DNA from: Flavobacterium aestivum
GTDB taxonomy: Bacteria > Bacteroidota > Bacteroidia > Flavobacteriales > Flavobacteriaceae
Direction of reading: 5' to 3'
Length of the DNA stretch: 64,000 nucleotides
Assembly: GCF_026870175.2 (NCBI RefSeq)
Contig: NZ_CP113977.2
Span: forward strand, 1,984,001 to 2,048,000
Each line of letters starts with the position of its first letter. Within the stretch, counting starts at the first letter, position 1. The notes below the pieces were generated by a model, which saw only the letters and a list, made by a program, of their open reading frames with translations, made no database searches and was not told the DNA's origin. The position numbers and the translations under genes were made by a program. Shown here one piece after another: positions 11,101 to 17,840 of the stretch.

Positions 11101-11651
11101 GTGAACTCGGTCCTTTATTTGGTGTGGCAGAAATTGTTAAAGTTGGTGTGGAAATTGGTGCTAAAACATCTGAAGTAGTTGGTAAAACATCTGAAGTAGC
11201 AGGAAAAGCAACAGAAGGAAGTGGTAGATTTACAGAGTCGCAAATAAAAGATTTCGCAAGAGGTAATGCTTCGGAGGCGGAACAACTTTCAAAAAATGGC
11301 TTAGAGAAAAATACCAAACCATTTAAAGCCACTGACCCAAAAACTGGAAAAGAAGGAACAACTATACCTGATGCAATGAAGCCAGATGGTGGAACAGTAG
11401 AAGTAAAAAATGTAAAAAGTCAATCGCTGACAGAACAGTTGAGATTACAAAAATCAATTTCTGAAGGAAATGGTGTAAAACCTGAATTAATAATAAATCA
11501 ATCAGCTAAAATAAGTAAGCCATTGCAAAAAGCTGGATTTGATATAAAAACATATAATGTATCGGGGACAGCAATTGATAATACAGCAGTCCCGAAACCT
11601 AAAACAATGACACCAGTATATTCGATGGATAAAGACCCTACAATACATTAG
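5160..11651 (+). CDS. Giant Rhs polymorphic toxin with 22 acidic MopE-like repeats and a nuclease-like C-terminus
   Basis: A 2163-aa exported protein. Residues 1-20 are a signal peptide. Residues ~45-1060 hold 22 units of W/FY-x-D-x-D-x-D-x-FG plus a ND/DD-rich spacer; these resemble Cu-binding MopE or thrombospondin type 3 calcium motifs and probably bind divalent metal. DUF6443 starts near residue 1068 (FDGLGRPVQQ), followed by YD repeats. The Rhs core (DHLGNVRLSY, YPFGLKHSGYN, GRFMSIDPLAEEYAYNSTYA, GRELEG) spans about 1865-1980. The last ~183 residues are a variable toxin tip: IPDAM (D2071) and E2081-V-K2083 followed by NVKSQSLTEQLR fit a PD-(D/E)XK restriction-fold toxin, most like Tox-REase-7. 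The immunity candidate follows 31 bp downstream. The transport route after Sec is unclear, because no T9SS sorting domain is present. Confidence 0.9.
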   Translation: MKKNIFIFFLLLLTSIGYSQSIKKASVTPTPMVAPPDGGGTGTKYTWYEDYDEDSFGNPAITILSSTKPFGFVSNKTDLDDNNPYITNIPPTQYFYQDADGDTFGNPNSAVFYSKKPPGYVTNNNDCNDADGTLNPNTVWYRDADSDGYGNNGITAIQCAQPAGYVRNGADYNDATANINNIAPRTFYRDADGDGFGNPTVSVYYSNQPAGYVTNNSDYNDGTPNITNIAPQTFYRDADGDGFGNPSVTVYYSVKPAGYVTNNSDCNDGDITTNPNTVWYSDNDRDGFGAGSGGTTVLSCTQPAGYARNAQDCNDYDSELNPNTVWYSDNDRDGFGTVSELVGCAAPPNHNYVLKGGDCDDNNININPLTMWYRDGDGDGFGSSTNFTKSCTQPAGYVRESGDCDDGNRFIKPNTIWYYDNDGDGHGSGSQTKQSCTKPEKYVDKADDCNDYDVTVYTVKLWYFDKDGDTFGDPANSISSCDQPYKYVLNKSDLDDNNPYMTNIAPTQYFYQDIDNDTFGNPNSAVFYSIKPPGYVTNNLDCNDNNGAIKPTTVWYRDGDHDGFGTGSITTTGCIQPTDYVLNASDYDDTTANITNIAPQIFYRDADGDTFGSPNVTVYYSVRPAGYVTNNSDCNDGDITTNPNTVWYSDNDRDGFGAGSGGTTVLSCTQPAGYARNAEDCNDYDSELNPNTVWYHDTDGDGFGTVSELVGCAVPPNHNYVLKGGDCNDNDVTVNPGVIWYRDADGDGFGVSTNFIKSCTQPVGYARQSADCDDGNKLIRPDTTWYYDNDGDGHGSASQTLQSCTKPEKYVNKSDDCNDYDVTVYAVQRWYYDEDGDSFGDAANSFSSCDQPYKHVLNNSDYNDTTVNITNIAPQTFYQDADGDSFGNPNVSVYYSVKPAGYVTNNSDYNDTTVNITNIAPQTFYQDADGDSFGNPNVSLYYSAKPAGYVTNNSDYNDTTVNITNIAPQTFYKDIDGDGFGNSNVTVYYSIQPTGYVANNTDCDDANGQLNPNTKWYADNDLDQLGDPASFVQQCTQPPGNYVANYSDNCPTIAGTSPDCGSLASPSSDYNYVITTTYKEPTETILQNPAPEKALVNITYFDGLGRPVQQIANKQSTEGKDIITSIGYDDFGRQTKEYLPYAAASSNMAYDLNAVTNAIGFYSNEKYENTANPFSEKKLESSPLGRVIKQAAPGTDWAMDSGHEIKMAYQTNTDSEVKLYRATANWNAGAGVFDIALSEDGTYAANELIKTVTFDENSSANPTESGGSTVEFKNKEGKIILKRTYESGTKHDTHYVYDTYGNLTYVISPKADGAINQEVLDGLCYQYKHDYRNRLVERKLPGKQWEFIVYDKLDRPVATGPANSPFKDDTAVGWLITKYDAFGRPIYTGWSNSTANASSRTTLQNAQNTATVLFETKQTSGTIDGIQAFYTNAVAPTNIKLLTVNYYDNYAFPNVGTVPTTIQGQPVLANAKGLATGSWTRALGLASAISGETTSTFYDSKARPIGSYSQNHLDGYTNTDSKLDFGGKPLYTITKHKPMSGSTELVVKEEFTYSPQDRLLTHTHQINGGAIQLLADNTYDKLGQLTSKKVGNNSGMPLQKVDYSYNIRGWMTKINDVANLQQNTDPKDWFAFAINYNKPTTNASVKPLYNGNIAETFWRSNSDGTFRSYGYQYDDLNRLKKAIYQKPGENIPVSGAYNESLSYDKNGNILSLQRFGGSDTPSIIFQIDDLTYDYSNANSNQLTKVTDGSMGNDNQGFIDGNKTGDDYNYDANGNMITDKNKNITGIVYNHLNLPTKITFGTGNSIAYIYNAAGLKLEKKVTDNGIITQTKYLGGYQYKDNVLQFFPTVEGYVEPNGSSFKYVYQYKDHLGNVRLSYEDANGDGTITSSEIIEESHYYPFGLKHSGYNAVVTSTNPAQKYKFQGQERQDELGLNWDSFKWRNYDYAIGRFMSIDPLAEEYAYNSTYAFAENKIGMGRELEGCELGPLFGVAEIVKVGVEIGAKTSEVVGKTSEVAGKATEGSGRFTESQIKDFARGNASEAEQLSKNGLEKNTKPFKATDPKTGKEGTTIPDAMKPDGGTVEVKNVKSQSLTEQLRLQKSISEGNGVKPELIINQSAKISKPLQKAGFDIKTYNVSGTAIDNTAVPKPKTMTPVYSMDKDPTIH
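5298..8320 (+). repeat. 22 tandem acidic repeat units, with a higher-order duplication
   Basis: Coding repeats inside the giant Rhs gene; each unit encodes W/FY-x-D-x-D-x-D-x-FG followed by a PxGYV and ND/DD segment, about 45 residues long. Units 2-10 and 11-18 run in the same order, so a block was duplicated. For example, the DNA near 5991-6081 recurs almost unchanged near 7098-7188, an offset of about 1107 bp (369 codons). Three near-identical units (about 7740-8060) form a younger local expansion. The offset is a multiple of three, so copy-number change keeps the frame. Confidence 0.9.
10522..11100 (+). repeat. Rhs core segment shared with two downstream orphan cassettes
   Basis: This stretch encodes the conserved Rhs-associated core upstream of the toxin tip. 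It is closely matched by 23264-23850 over most of its length, and by 18907-19110 over its second half (from YKFQGQERQDE to GRELEG). Downstream of the GRELEG codons the three copies diverge completely. This is the usual arrangement that lets homologous recombination swap toxin tips. Confidence 0.85.
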
Positions 11652-11682
11652 GAATAATTACCATACACATAAATTAATAAAA

Positions 11683-12066
11683 ATGACAGATAATTCATTA
11701 AACGAGTTGAAAGTAAATATTTTTTATAGAGCAAAGTTATTTATAGAAAATATCAAAGAATTTGCTCCATTTGGAGCTAAAGTAATTGAAGGAAATATAA
11801 AGGATGTTGTTTATTCTGACGATACTGAAATTATCGACTCTGCAAAAGGCATAAAAATTCTTCAAGATAATTTTTCAGACGAAATAAAGAATAAAACTAT
11901 TCAGGCAGGTGCTATTGCTTTTGATGTAACAGCTAATTTTAAAAATAGCGATGGAATATCTGAAAAGAGAGATGCGCTTTGTCTTAAAATATCTAGTGAT
12001 GGAGAAAATTGGAGTGAGGAGTATTTTCCTTATATGATTATTGATGGCGAATGTGTGTGGAAATAG
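11683..12066 (+). CDS. Probable immunity protein for the Rhs nuclease tip
   Basis: A 127-aa soluble, acidic protein with no signal peptide or membrane segment, 31 bp after the toxin gene and in the same direction, followed directly by a terminator. A small acidic cytoplasmic protein is the expected partner for a nuclease toxin. Its first ~40 residues (NELKVNIFYRAKLFIEN, then EFAPFGA) are clearly homologous to the truncated protein at 24986-25273, so this immunity family occurs twice in the array. I do not recognise a named Imm family with certainty. The role is inferred from position, size and composition. Confidence 0.7.
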   Translation: MTDNSLNELKVNIFYRAKLFIENIKEFAPFGAKVIEGNIKDVVYSDDTEIIDSAKGIKILQDNFSDEIKNKTIQAGAIAFDVTANFKNSDGISEKRDALCLKISSDGENWSEEYFPYMIIDGECVWK

Positions 12067-12080
12067 CCTAGTAAATTTAA

Positions 12081-12109
12081 AGGATGAGTGTAATGCTCAT
12101 CCTTTTTTT
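12081..12109 (+). terminator. Rho-independent terminator after the rhs/immunity unit
   Basis: AGGATGAG (12081-12088) pairs with CTCATCCT (12096-12103) around a 7-nt loop, followed by a run of Ts. It lies 15 bp after the immunity stop codon. Confidence 0.85.
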
Positions 12110-12613
12110 ACCCCTTCCTGATGTACCAGTACTACCCCCTGTTTCCGATTCAAAAACAGCGAACTCGAATTTAGTAAACTCTCTTATGATTGATTTGAAA
12201 AAAAATAAGTGGTTATTTTAAAAACATCATCCAAAAAAATATTTTTTTAAGAATTTTTATTGATTTTTTTTAGATGCCAAAAGCCCATAAACAGCGGAAA
12301 TAAGACCTATTTAGTGCGTTTTTTACCGTTGTCATTCCTCACGTAAGCACTAACAGCACCGCCACCAGAAAACCCCTGAAACCACACTAAAATCAGGCTT
12401 TTGTCTTATATGTGATTATCAGGAGTTAATGCGGAAAACTCACAAAATAGTGTCCCACTTTGGAACAGTGATTTTTGCATCCAAAAAAAATATTTCATCG
12501 AAAATGCTTCAATACGCTACACTTTTGAAAAAATGTTAGTATTTATTAAACAGATGCACCTTGTATGATATTGCTGTATCTAAGAAATAACAAAATACTA
12601 ATAATTAAAAAAA
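12110..12613. other. Intergenic region, probable left margin of the recombinase module
   Basis: About 500 bp without a supported gene between the immunity terminator and the HTH/HUH-like gene. It has poly-A/T tracts and a slightly more GC-rich patch around 12325-12390. I see no clear terminal inverted repeat matching the far side of the module (18.7-18.9 kb), so the exact left end cannot be set from sequence alone. The promoter of the module's first gene should lie near its 3' end, but no TAnnTTTG box is obvious. Confidence 0.4.
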
Positions 12614-13258
12614 ATGGAATATGAGAATATTAAAGCATTTGTGAGAAGTACAAAGACAAGTAAAAGCACTGTTTATAGATTTTATAAAAAAAATAATGAA
12701 CTATTTACAGAAACAAAAATTAAAGGTGGAAAGCGATTATTTCCAGCCGACCATGTTAAATATTTTGATAGTGAAATAATGTTTGAGGAAAACAAAAATC
12801 TAAGAAAAGAAATCCAGTCGATGCGAAATCTTATCGATTGTTTAGAAGATAAAAACAGCCTGCAATATACATTGTGGATGATGGAATGGTCGTTCTTTTT
12901 CACCATACCGTACAAACTGGAACGCAACAAAAAAAGCTGTTATAAGCAGATGCACGGTGTCTATGATTATTTGCTAAAAAAGTACGGTGATACTACGGAA
13001 TTAAGGATGTTTTTTTCCACAGAACCGTTTACCGATAGAAAAGGTTATCACAACCATTTTGTGATTTATATTGAAGATAAAAAATTACATGAGCAAGTTG
13101 TAACCGACATTCAGGAATATTTCAGCTATGACCGTGTTGAGGTAAGTGTTTACGATAAATACAAAGCTGGATTGTTCTATATGAGCAAAGAAGGATTAAA
13201 CGGAGAGGATTGGGATTTTATCAGCAATAGTAAGAACATCGAGAACAATGAAAATTAA
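12614..13258 (+). CDS. HTH protein with HUH-like (replication/relaxase-type) motif
   Basis: A 214-aa protein. Residues ~3-50 look like a MerR/HTH_17-type DNA-binding region (SKSTVYRFYKK, then GGKRLFPADHVKYF). Residues ~52-85 are a probable short coiled coil. The C-terminal half has GYHNHFVIYIE (H146-N-H148), which fits the His-x-His metal site of HUH endonucleases, followed by a tyrosine-rich segment YDKYKAGLFYMSKE (Y180, Y183, Y189). In Rep proteins of rolling-circle elements the catalytic tyrosine and a lysine lie in such a segment. If correct, this would be the initiator or nicking protein of the mobile module that follows. The middle residue is Asn rather than hydrophobic, so the assignment is tentative. 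A stand-alone transcriptional regulator is the main alternative. Confidence 0.5.
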   Translation: MEYENIKAFVRSTKTSKSTVYRFYKKNNELFTETKIKGGKRLFPADHVKYFDSEIMFEENKNLRKEIQSMRNLIDCLEDKNSLQYTLWMMEWSFFFTIPYKLERNKKSCYKQMHGVYDYLLKKYGDTTELRMFFSTEPFTDRKGYHNHFVIYIEDKKLHEQVVTDIQEYFSYDRVEVSVYDKYKAGLFYMSKEGLNGEDWDFISNSKNIENNEN

Positions 13259-13385
13259 ATTTAAACTATCTCAGTTAAAACAAATCCTGAAATCGGAGCG
13301 ACTTAAAGTTCCAGTAATTTTTAATGCAGAAGATTTTACGGATAAGGAATTTTTAGAACTTTTACGATTGTTACAAACCAACTAA
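13248..13385 (+). CDS. Small 45-aa protein overlapping the HUH-like gene
   Basis: The ATG at 13248 overlaps the last 11 bp of the upstream gene, and the ORF runs to TAA at 13383-13385. The product starts MKIKFKLSQLKQILKSERLK and is basic in its first half and acidic or amphipathic in its second half (DKEFLELLRLLQ). The overlap suggests translational coupling. A good terminator follows immediately, consistent with this being the last gene of a short transcript. No family recognised; possibly a regulator or accessory factor of the HUH-like protein. Confidence 0.5.
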   Translation: MKIKFKLSQLKQILKSERLKVPVIFNAEDFTDKEFLELLRLLQTN

Positions 13386-13411
13386 ACGAAGCTAATCCCT
13401 TCGTTTTTTTT
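13385..13411 (+). terminator. Terminator after the HUH-like gene pair
   Basis: AACGAAG (13385-13391) pairs with CTTCGTT (13399-13405) and continues into a run of eight Ts. It begins on the stop codon of the 45-aa ORF. Confidence 0.85.
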
Positions 13412-13492
13412 ATGGATTAAAATATTTATAAAATCCTCAAGCCCAGGAAAATCCAGGTTTTTCTTGTTTTATTAAAAATATACCTGGAGATT

Positions 13493-13612
13493 TGTTTCAC
13501 TATTTCAAAGAAGTGAAATGTGAAGCATAAACCCAGTAAAATCGGGGGTTCGCAGAAGGTGGTAAAATGACCGATTTCACTTAGGTAGAAAAGATAAAAA
13601 AAGTGAAACTAA
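13493..13612. promoter_or_regulatory. Two TTTCAC/GTGAAA inverted repeats before the first recombinase
   Basis: TTTCAC...GTGAAA occurs twice: about 13496-13519 and again about 13584-13613. Each pair is separated by 12-20 nt, just upstream of the recombinase start at 13625. Repeated identical half-sites suggest a binding site for a recombinase, the HUH-like protein, or a repressor. The function is inferred. Confidence 0.45.
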
Positions 13613-13624
13613 AAATAATATAAT

Positions 13625-14200
13625 ATGGCTTTAAAGGGACAAAAAACAACGAGTGATTTTTTAGAATGGGACAAAATGCAGAGCATCGTTTTGAAACTGG
13701 AAAGAGATAATGATTTAAAATTTGCGCTACTTATCGCTACTGGTAGTTACATCGGACTGAGAATTTCAGACCTACTTCAATTAAGATGGCATCAGGTATT
13801 AAATCAGGATTACTTCACCATTATCGAGAAAAAGACCAAAAAGAATCGCAAAGTGACCATCAACCCAGAACTGCAAATAATTCTAAACCGTTTGTTTATC
13901 CAGTTGGAAGCCAGTGAAAATGATTTAATGTTTGTCAATCGATTTGGAGACAAGCCGTTCAGCATCCAGTACGTAAACAGCAAACTCAAAGATATATTTA
14001 CCAAATACAAGGTAAGAGGTCAGTATTCCAGCCATTTTATGAGAAAAACACTGGGCAGACGTATTTGGGAAGTGAATAGGTACTCTGACCAAGCATTGCT
14101 ATTGTTGTCCCAATTGTTTAACCATGCCAGCGTTAGCACTACTAAAATTTACTTGGGAATCCGTGAACAGGAAATTTCTAACCTATACCTGAGTGTGTAG
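13625..14200 (+). CDS. Tyrosine recombinase, catalytic domain only
   Basis: A 191-aa integrase-family protein consisting almost entirely of the catalytic domain. The signature residues are present: R46 (GLRISDLL), the Lys cluster near 70-73, H137-x-x-R140 (SSHFMRKT), H167 (FNHASVSTT) and nucleophile Y176 (KIYLGI). The usual N-terminal core-binding (SAM-like) domain is absent. The ORF starts at an ATG with no room for such a domain upstream, so this is a natural short form rather than an internal fragment. It is the first of three tyrosine recombinases in this module. Short single-domain recombinases are known in Bacteroidota mobile elements. The likely role is excision or integration of the module, or control of it. 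Confidence 0.85.
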   Translation: MALKGQKTTSDFLEWDKMQSIVLKLERDNDLKFALLIATGSYIGLRISDLLQLRWHQVLNQDYFTIIEKKTKKNRKVTINPELQIILNRLFIQLEASENDLMFVNRFGDKPFSIQYVNSKLKDIFTKYKVRGQYSSHFMRKTLGRRIWEVNRYSDQALLLLSQLFNHASVSTTKIYLGIREQEISNLYLSV

Positions 14201-14543
14201 GTTAGAAAAATATATCCGTGAAATCATTATGAACATCCAGAAAAATTGGGTATCTTTGATAAAATGGCACAAAAGGCTAAAAACAATTGAACTTAATTGC
14301 TCCTTTTGGGTTATAAACTCCGAAATCCGCAGGGGGATGATTTTTGGTCATATAGGCGTATCACTTCAAAATAATGGCAACCGCTTTAAAAAGTGGGTGG
14401 TCATTCGGATGAAAGCTGTTTCAGTAAAACGGCAGTAGTCCAAAAAAATCAAAATAAAGACAGTATAAAAAATTGGGACAAAACCCTATGTGGGATTTTT
14501 ACGCCTAAAAAATACTGACTACAAAAGTAATAAAAGTATTAAA
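14201..14543. other. Intergenic region before the primase-like gene
   Basis: About 340 bp. A reading frame from 14193 to 14438 encodes 81 residues but has no recognisable motif and starts inside the upstream recombinase, so I do not call it a gene. A TATCTTTG box (14251-14258) fits the Bacteroidota -7 consensus TAnnTTTG, but no clear -33 element is present, so a promoter for the downstream genes is possible but unproven. Confidence 0.35.
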
Positions 14544-15107
14544 ATGAATGATTTAAGTGAAGTTTACAGGTCTTTTGAAACAGGAATAAGAAGTGCCAAA
14601 GCCATAAAACCAAAAGAATATTTAAAAAGTATCGGACTGGATTACTCGGAGCTACGGATTGGATTTAATTCTGGTCAGTTCCACCATGGAAGAAAAAAAG
14701 AGATAAAAGACCATTACGAAAAACTGGGATTACTTACCAAAAGTGAGGCTGGTGTGAATAATGAAGGACTTACCGCCTATACCGTATTTGGAAGGTATGG
14801 ACTGATTTTTCCCCTGGTGAATAAGGAAAATGAAATTGTAAATTATTTCGCACTAAGATTTGATTTAGAAACCCCTAAAGAAGAATTTTTAAACAGCGAA
14901 GGTATTTATCCAATTTATCCAAATCTTTTAACCAAGAGGCTGTATTTAGCCCCTACGGTGATTGATTGCGCAAGCCTGATGCAGTCTAAGGTACTGGAGA
15001 ACCGTGATGCGGTGATAGCCCTGCACAATGGGAAACTAATGCCCCAGCATGAGGAAGCTATCAAATCACTAAGCGAACTGGAAGAAATAATACTCATTAA
15101 CCGTTAA
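14544..15107 (+). CDS. DnaG-like primase/toprim protein, N-terminal part
   Basis: I place the start at the ATG at 14544 (187 aa); an upstream in-frame GTG/TTG-type extension is less likely. The sequence resembles the DnaG catalytic region: PKEYLKSIGLDYSELRIGF corresponds to the helical segment before the toprim fold, and YGLIFPLVNKENEIVNYFALR corresponds to the R-I-x-FPI segment. The end (LYLAPTVIDCASLMQSK, then EEIILINR) matches the start of toprim but stops before the D-x-D motif. The next gene, 4 bp downstream, begins with a segment (VKLVQLPEGHTMND) that looks like the C-terminal end of the same toprim domain. No CHC2 zinc finger is visible. So this is either a split, catalytically degenerate primase or two subunits. 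Confidence 0.65.
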   Translation: MNDLSEVYRSFETGIRSAKAIKPKEYLKSIGLDYSELRIGFNSGQFHHGRKKEIKDHYEKLGLLTKSEAGVNNEGLTAYTVFGRYGLIFPLVNKENEIVNYFALRFDLETPKEEFLNSEGIYPIYPNLLTKRLYLAPTVIDCASLMQSKVLENRDAVIALHNGKLMPQHEEAIKSLSELEEIILINR

Positions 15108-15111
15108 GACC

Positions 15112-16800
15112 ATGCAACAAAATATAAGAACATTAATACAAAATATAAGACCAGAATTACCAGTAAAACTGGTTCAGCTCCCAGAAGGGCATACAATGAA
15201 TGATATGTGGTTGAATTATGGAGCGGATGGGATTATCAAGCTCTTACAAAATCAAGAAACAGAAAAAGCAATCCCATCTTTGGAAATTTTAAATAATTAT
15301 AAAATTTTATATAAAGGAAAAACAGGCACATTTTACGTGATTGGAAGTTTACCTATGGATTTGGGTAATCTAAGAGTTTCGCTTCAAATAGTGGAACATG
15401 AAACCCATAAGAAACACCGATTAAAAATAGACCTTTTTGATTTTGTGAACGTGCAGAACCAGTGCAGGGAACTAAACGAGAAACAGGGTTTTGATATCAA
15501 TCTTTTGGAAGCGGATTTGATAAAGTTTACCGACCTATTGGAAGAGTATAGAGAAGCAATATTCAACGCTGAAATGAACCCTGTAAGCGACCAATTTTCA
15601 CAAAAGGAACTAACACCCCAAGCCAATGAAAAAGCGGTGGAATTTCTCTCAAAACCACGTCTGTTTCAGTGTATAGATAAACTGTTGGAACAAAGTGGAA
15701 TTGTAGGAGAAGAAGAAAACAGATTGCTATTATTCATACTGGCATCAAGCTATAAAATGCCGTATCTGATGCACGGAATAGTACAAGGAAAATCAGGTGA
15801 AGGTAAATCCCATTTGATTAATTCAATAGCAGATTGCATGCCACAGGAAGACCTAATGAATATGACCAGAATTACCAGTAAATCACTGTATCACTACAGG
15901 GATAAGGAGCTGATAAATAAACTTATAATCGTTCAGGATTTTGATGGATTAGACGAAGAAGCCCAGTTTGCATTCAGGGAAATGCAATCCGCAAAGTGTC
16001 TATCGAGTTCCACCGTTGTAAAAGATATGACAGGAAACACCAGGGGAAAAATGAAAACGGTACATGCCCATTTTTCCAGTCTTACGGCAACAACCAAAGA
16101 AGAGGTGTATTTTGATAATATGAGCCGTTCAGTAGTGTTGGGTGTAGACGAAAGTCAGGAACAGACCCTGAGAATCATAAATGCCCAAAACAAGAAACAT
16201 GCAGGTGTAAGCAGTGCCGAGAGCGAACAGCAGGCAAAACAGCTTTTAAGAAACTGTATGAGGGTTTTAAAAAGTTATCAGGTGGTAAATCCATTTGCAG
16301 ACAAACTGATGCTCCCAGTAGAAGCTAAGATGCTCAGAAGGTTAAATGACCAGTTCCAAAACTTTGTATCACAAATCTCCATACTGCACCAGTACCAACG
16401 TAAAACGGATGATAAAGGCAGATTGGTGGCTACTGAAGAAGATGTAAGAAAAGCCGTTGAAATATTTTTTAGTCCCATCGTTATAAAAGTGGATGAACTC
16501 GATAAAAGCACCAGACAGTTTTTTGAAATATTAAAGGGATTTCTTAAAAACCAGACAAACGGAACAACGCACCGTTTTACGACCCGTGAAATCAGACAGG
16601 AACTGAATATCAGTAAAACCTCAGCTTTTAAATACGTCCAAATTTTGCAGGAACTGGAATACATACAGGCGGTGGAAGGTTCACCAAACAAAGGATTTAA
16701 ATATATAGTTAGTTACTGGGACGATATGGAAAAATTAAAATCCAAAATCAAGGAAGACCTGAACAAGCAGTTAGACCAGTTGAAAATGAACACCACCTAA
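15112..16800 (+). CDS. AAA+/helicase-like ATPase of the mobile module with winged-helix C-terminus
   Basis: A 562-aa protein. Residues 1-45 resemble the end of a toprim domain (PVKLVQLPEGHTMNDMWLNY). Residues ~220-420 form a P-loop ATPase: Walker A GKSGEGKS (226-233) and Walker B-like LIIVQDF (271-277), where D276 is the likely metal ligand. A stretch around 300-345 has the arrangement of MCM/SF3-like or AAA+ remodelling ATPases. Residues ~495-540 (TTREIRQELNISKTSAFKYV) look like a winged helix. It is nearly fused to the upstream primase-like gene (4 bp spacing), so the pair probably acts as a primase-helicase for replication of the element or recombination intermediates. The exact family is not identified. 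Confidence 0.7.
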   Translation: MQQNIRTLIQNIRPELPVKLVQLPEGHTMNDMWLNYGADGIIKLLQNQETEKAIPSLEILNNYKILYKGKTGTFYVIGSLPMDLGNLRVSLQIVEHETHKKHRLKIDLFDFVNVQNQCRELNEKQGFDINLLEADLIKFTDLLEEYREAIFNAEMNPVSDQFSQKELTPQANEKAVEFLSKPRLFQCIDKLLEQSGIVGEEENRLLLFILASSYKMPYLMHGIVQGKSGEGKSHLINSIADCMPQEDLMNMTRITSKSLYHYRDKELINKLIIVQDFDGLDEEAQFAFREMQSAKCLSSSTVVKDMTGNTRGKMKTVHAHFSSLTATTKEEVYFDNMSRSVVLGVDESQEQTLRIINAQNKKHAGVSSAESEQQAKQLLRNCMRVLKSYQVVNPFADKLMLPVEAKMLRRLNDQFQNFVSQISILHQYQRKTDDKGRLVATEEDVRKAVEIFFSPIVIKVDELDKSTRQFFEILKGFLKNQTNGTTHRFTTREIRQELNISKTSAFKYVQILQELEYIQAVEGSPNKGFKYIVSYWDDMEKLKSKIKEDLNKQLDQLKMNTT

Positions 16801-16912
16801 AAGAACACGGGAAGTCCAGTAATTACAGCTAATATAACGCTAGTGTTCGCAGTTTAGGAAAGTGCGCATAAGCAAAGATTTAAAATGATGATTTAAGAAA
16901 CACAAAAGAAAC

Positions 16913-17830
16913 ATGAAAAAAACAATAAAAACACCAGCATTTATCAACCTTCACAATGATTATGACCAATTTATCAAAGTAAGAAACTACAAAACTGGAA
17001 ATACCAAAATGTATCAGAACGTAGTAGCTGAATTTTTAATCTGGCTGGAAGAAGCTGGTATCACAAAAATAAAAGAGGTTACCAGTACAGAAACAATAAC
17101 CTATTTTGAGTATTTGATACATAGACCCAAACAACGGGGTGCAGGGACATTAGCGGATAAAACCATCAAGTTCCACCTATTCGCCTTGGGATTGTTTGTA
17201 CTGCATTTACTGGAAACTAAAGCCATTGATAAAGAATTTTATATTCCAAATCACGGCACCGCAGACCAGAAACCAAGAAACATTTTAACGGTGGAAGAAA
17301 TCAAAACAGTATTTCAACATTGCCAAAATGAACAGGAAAAAGCGTTGTTGTCGGTGGCTTATGGTTGCGGTTTAAGGCGTGAAGAAATTGAAGCTTTGGA
17401 CGTAAGAGATATTCAACTCAGTTCAGGGATGCTCATTGTAAGAGAAGGAAAATACAGTAAAAGGCGTGAAGTTCCCATGAGTGATAAAGTTATCGAAGAT
17501 TTGAAAAAATATATAATTGAAGAACGGTATCAGTTGTTAGAGGGTAAGAAAAAACTCGAAGAAGCACTTTTTATCAATTCAAAAGGAAAACGAATGAGCG
17601 GTGAATTATTGGGAGACACATTAAAAAACATGGTGGAGCAAACCCAGCAATTTGACTTAATTCAGAAGGAAATAACGCTTCATTGCCTACGACATAGTAT
17701 TGCGTACCACTTAGCCGAAAACAATGCAGGAATTGAGTTTATAAAAGGTTTTCTGGGTCATGCCCAAATCAATACCACCTACTTATATGCCATCAAAAAC
17801 AAAAAAAGAAAACCAGTAACAACATTTTAA
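16913..17830 (+). CDS. Tyrosine recombinase, full two-domain form
   Basis: A 305-aa XerC/D-like site-specific recombinase with an N-terminal SAM-like core-binding domain (residues ~10-110) and a C-terminal catalytic domain. All catalytic residues are visible: R155 (CGLRREEIEAL), K180 (EGKYSKRREVPM), H257-x-x-R260 (LHCLRHS), H283 (LGHAQINTT) and Tyr at 290/292. The gene is 10 bp upstream of another recombinase, which is degenerate. The pairing recalls TnpA/TnpB of Tn554-type elements. It is probably the main strand-exchange enzyme of the 12-19 kb module. Confidence 0.9.
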   Translation: MKKTIKTPAFINLHNDYDQFIKVRNYKTGNTKMYQNVVAEFLIWLEEAGITKIKEVTSTETITYFEYLIHRPKQRGAGTLADKTIKFHLFALGLFVLHLLETKAIDKEFYIPNHGTADQKPRNILTVEEIKTVFQHCQNEQEKALLSVAYGCGLRREEIEALDVRDIQLSSGMLIVREGKYSKRREVPMSDKVIEDLKKYIIEERYQLLEGKKKLEEALFINSKGKRMSGELLGDTLKNMVEQTQQFDLIQKEITLHCLRHSIAYHLAENNAGIEFIKGFLGHAQINTTYLYAIKNKKRKPVTTF

Positions 17831-17840
17831 AAAATTATTC

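Noticed and set aside
1889-11651. The two YD-repeat ORFs as one frameshifted gene
   Set aside because: Both have their own ATG and signal peptide and are separated by a normal stop and 10-bp spacer.
14193-14438. 81-aa frame after the first recombinase
   Set aside because: It starts inside the upstream gene, has no ribosome-binding site and no recognisable domain.
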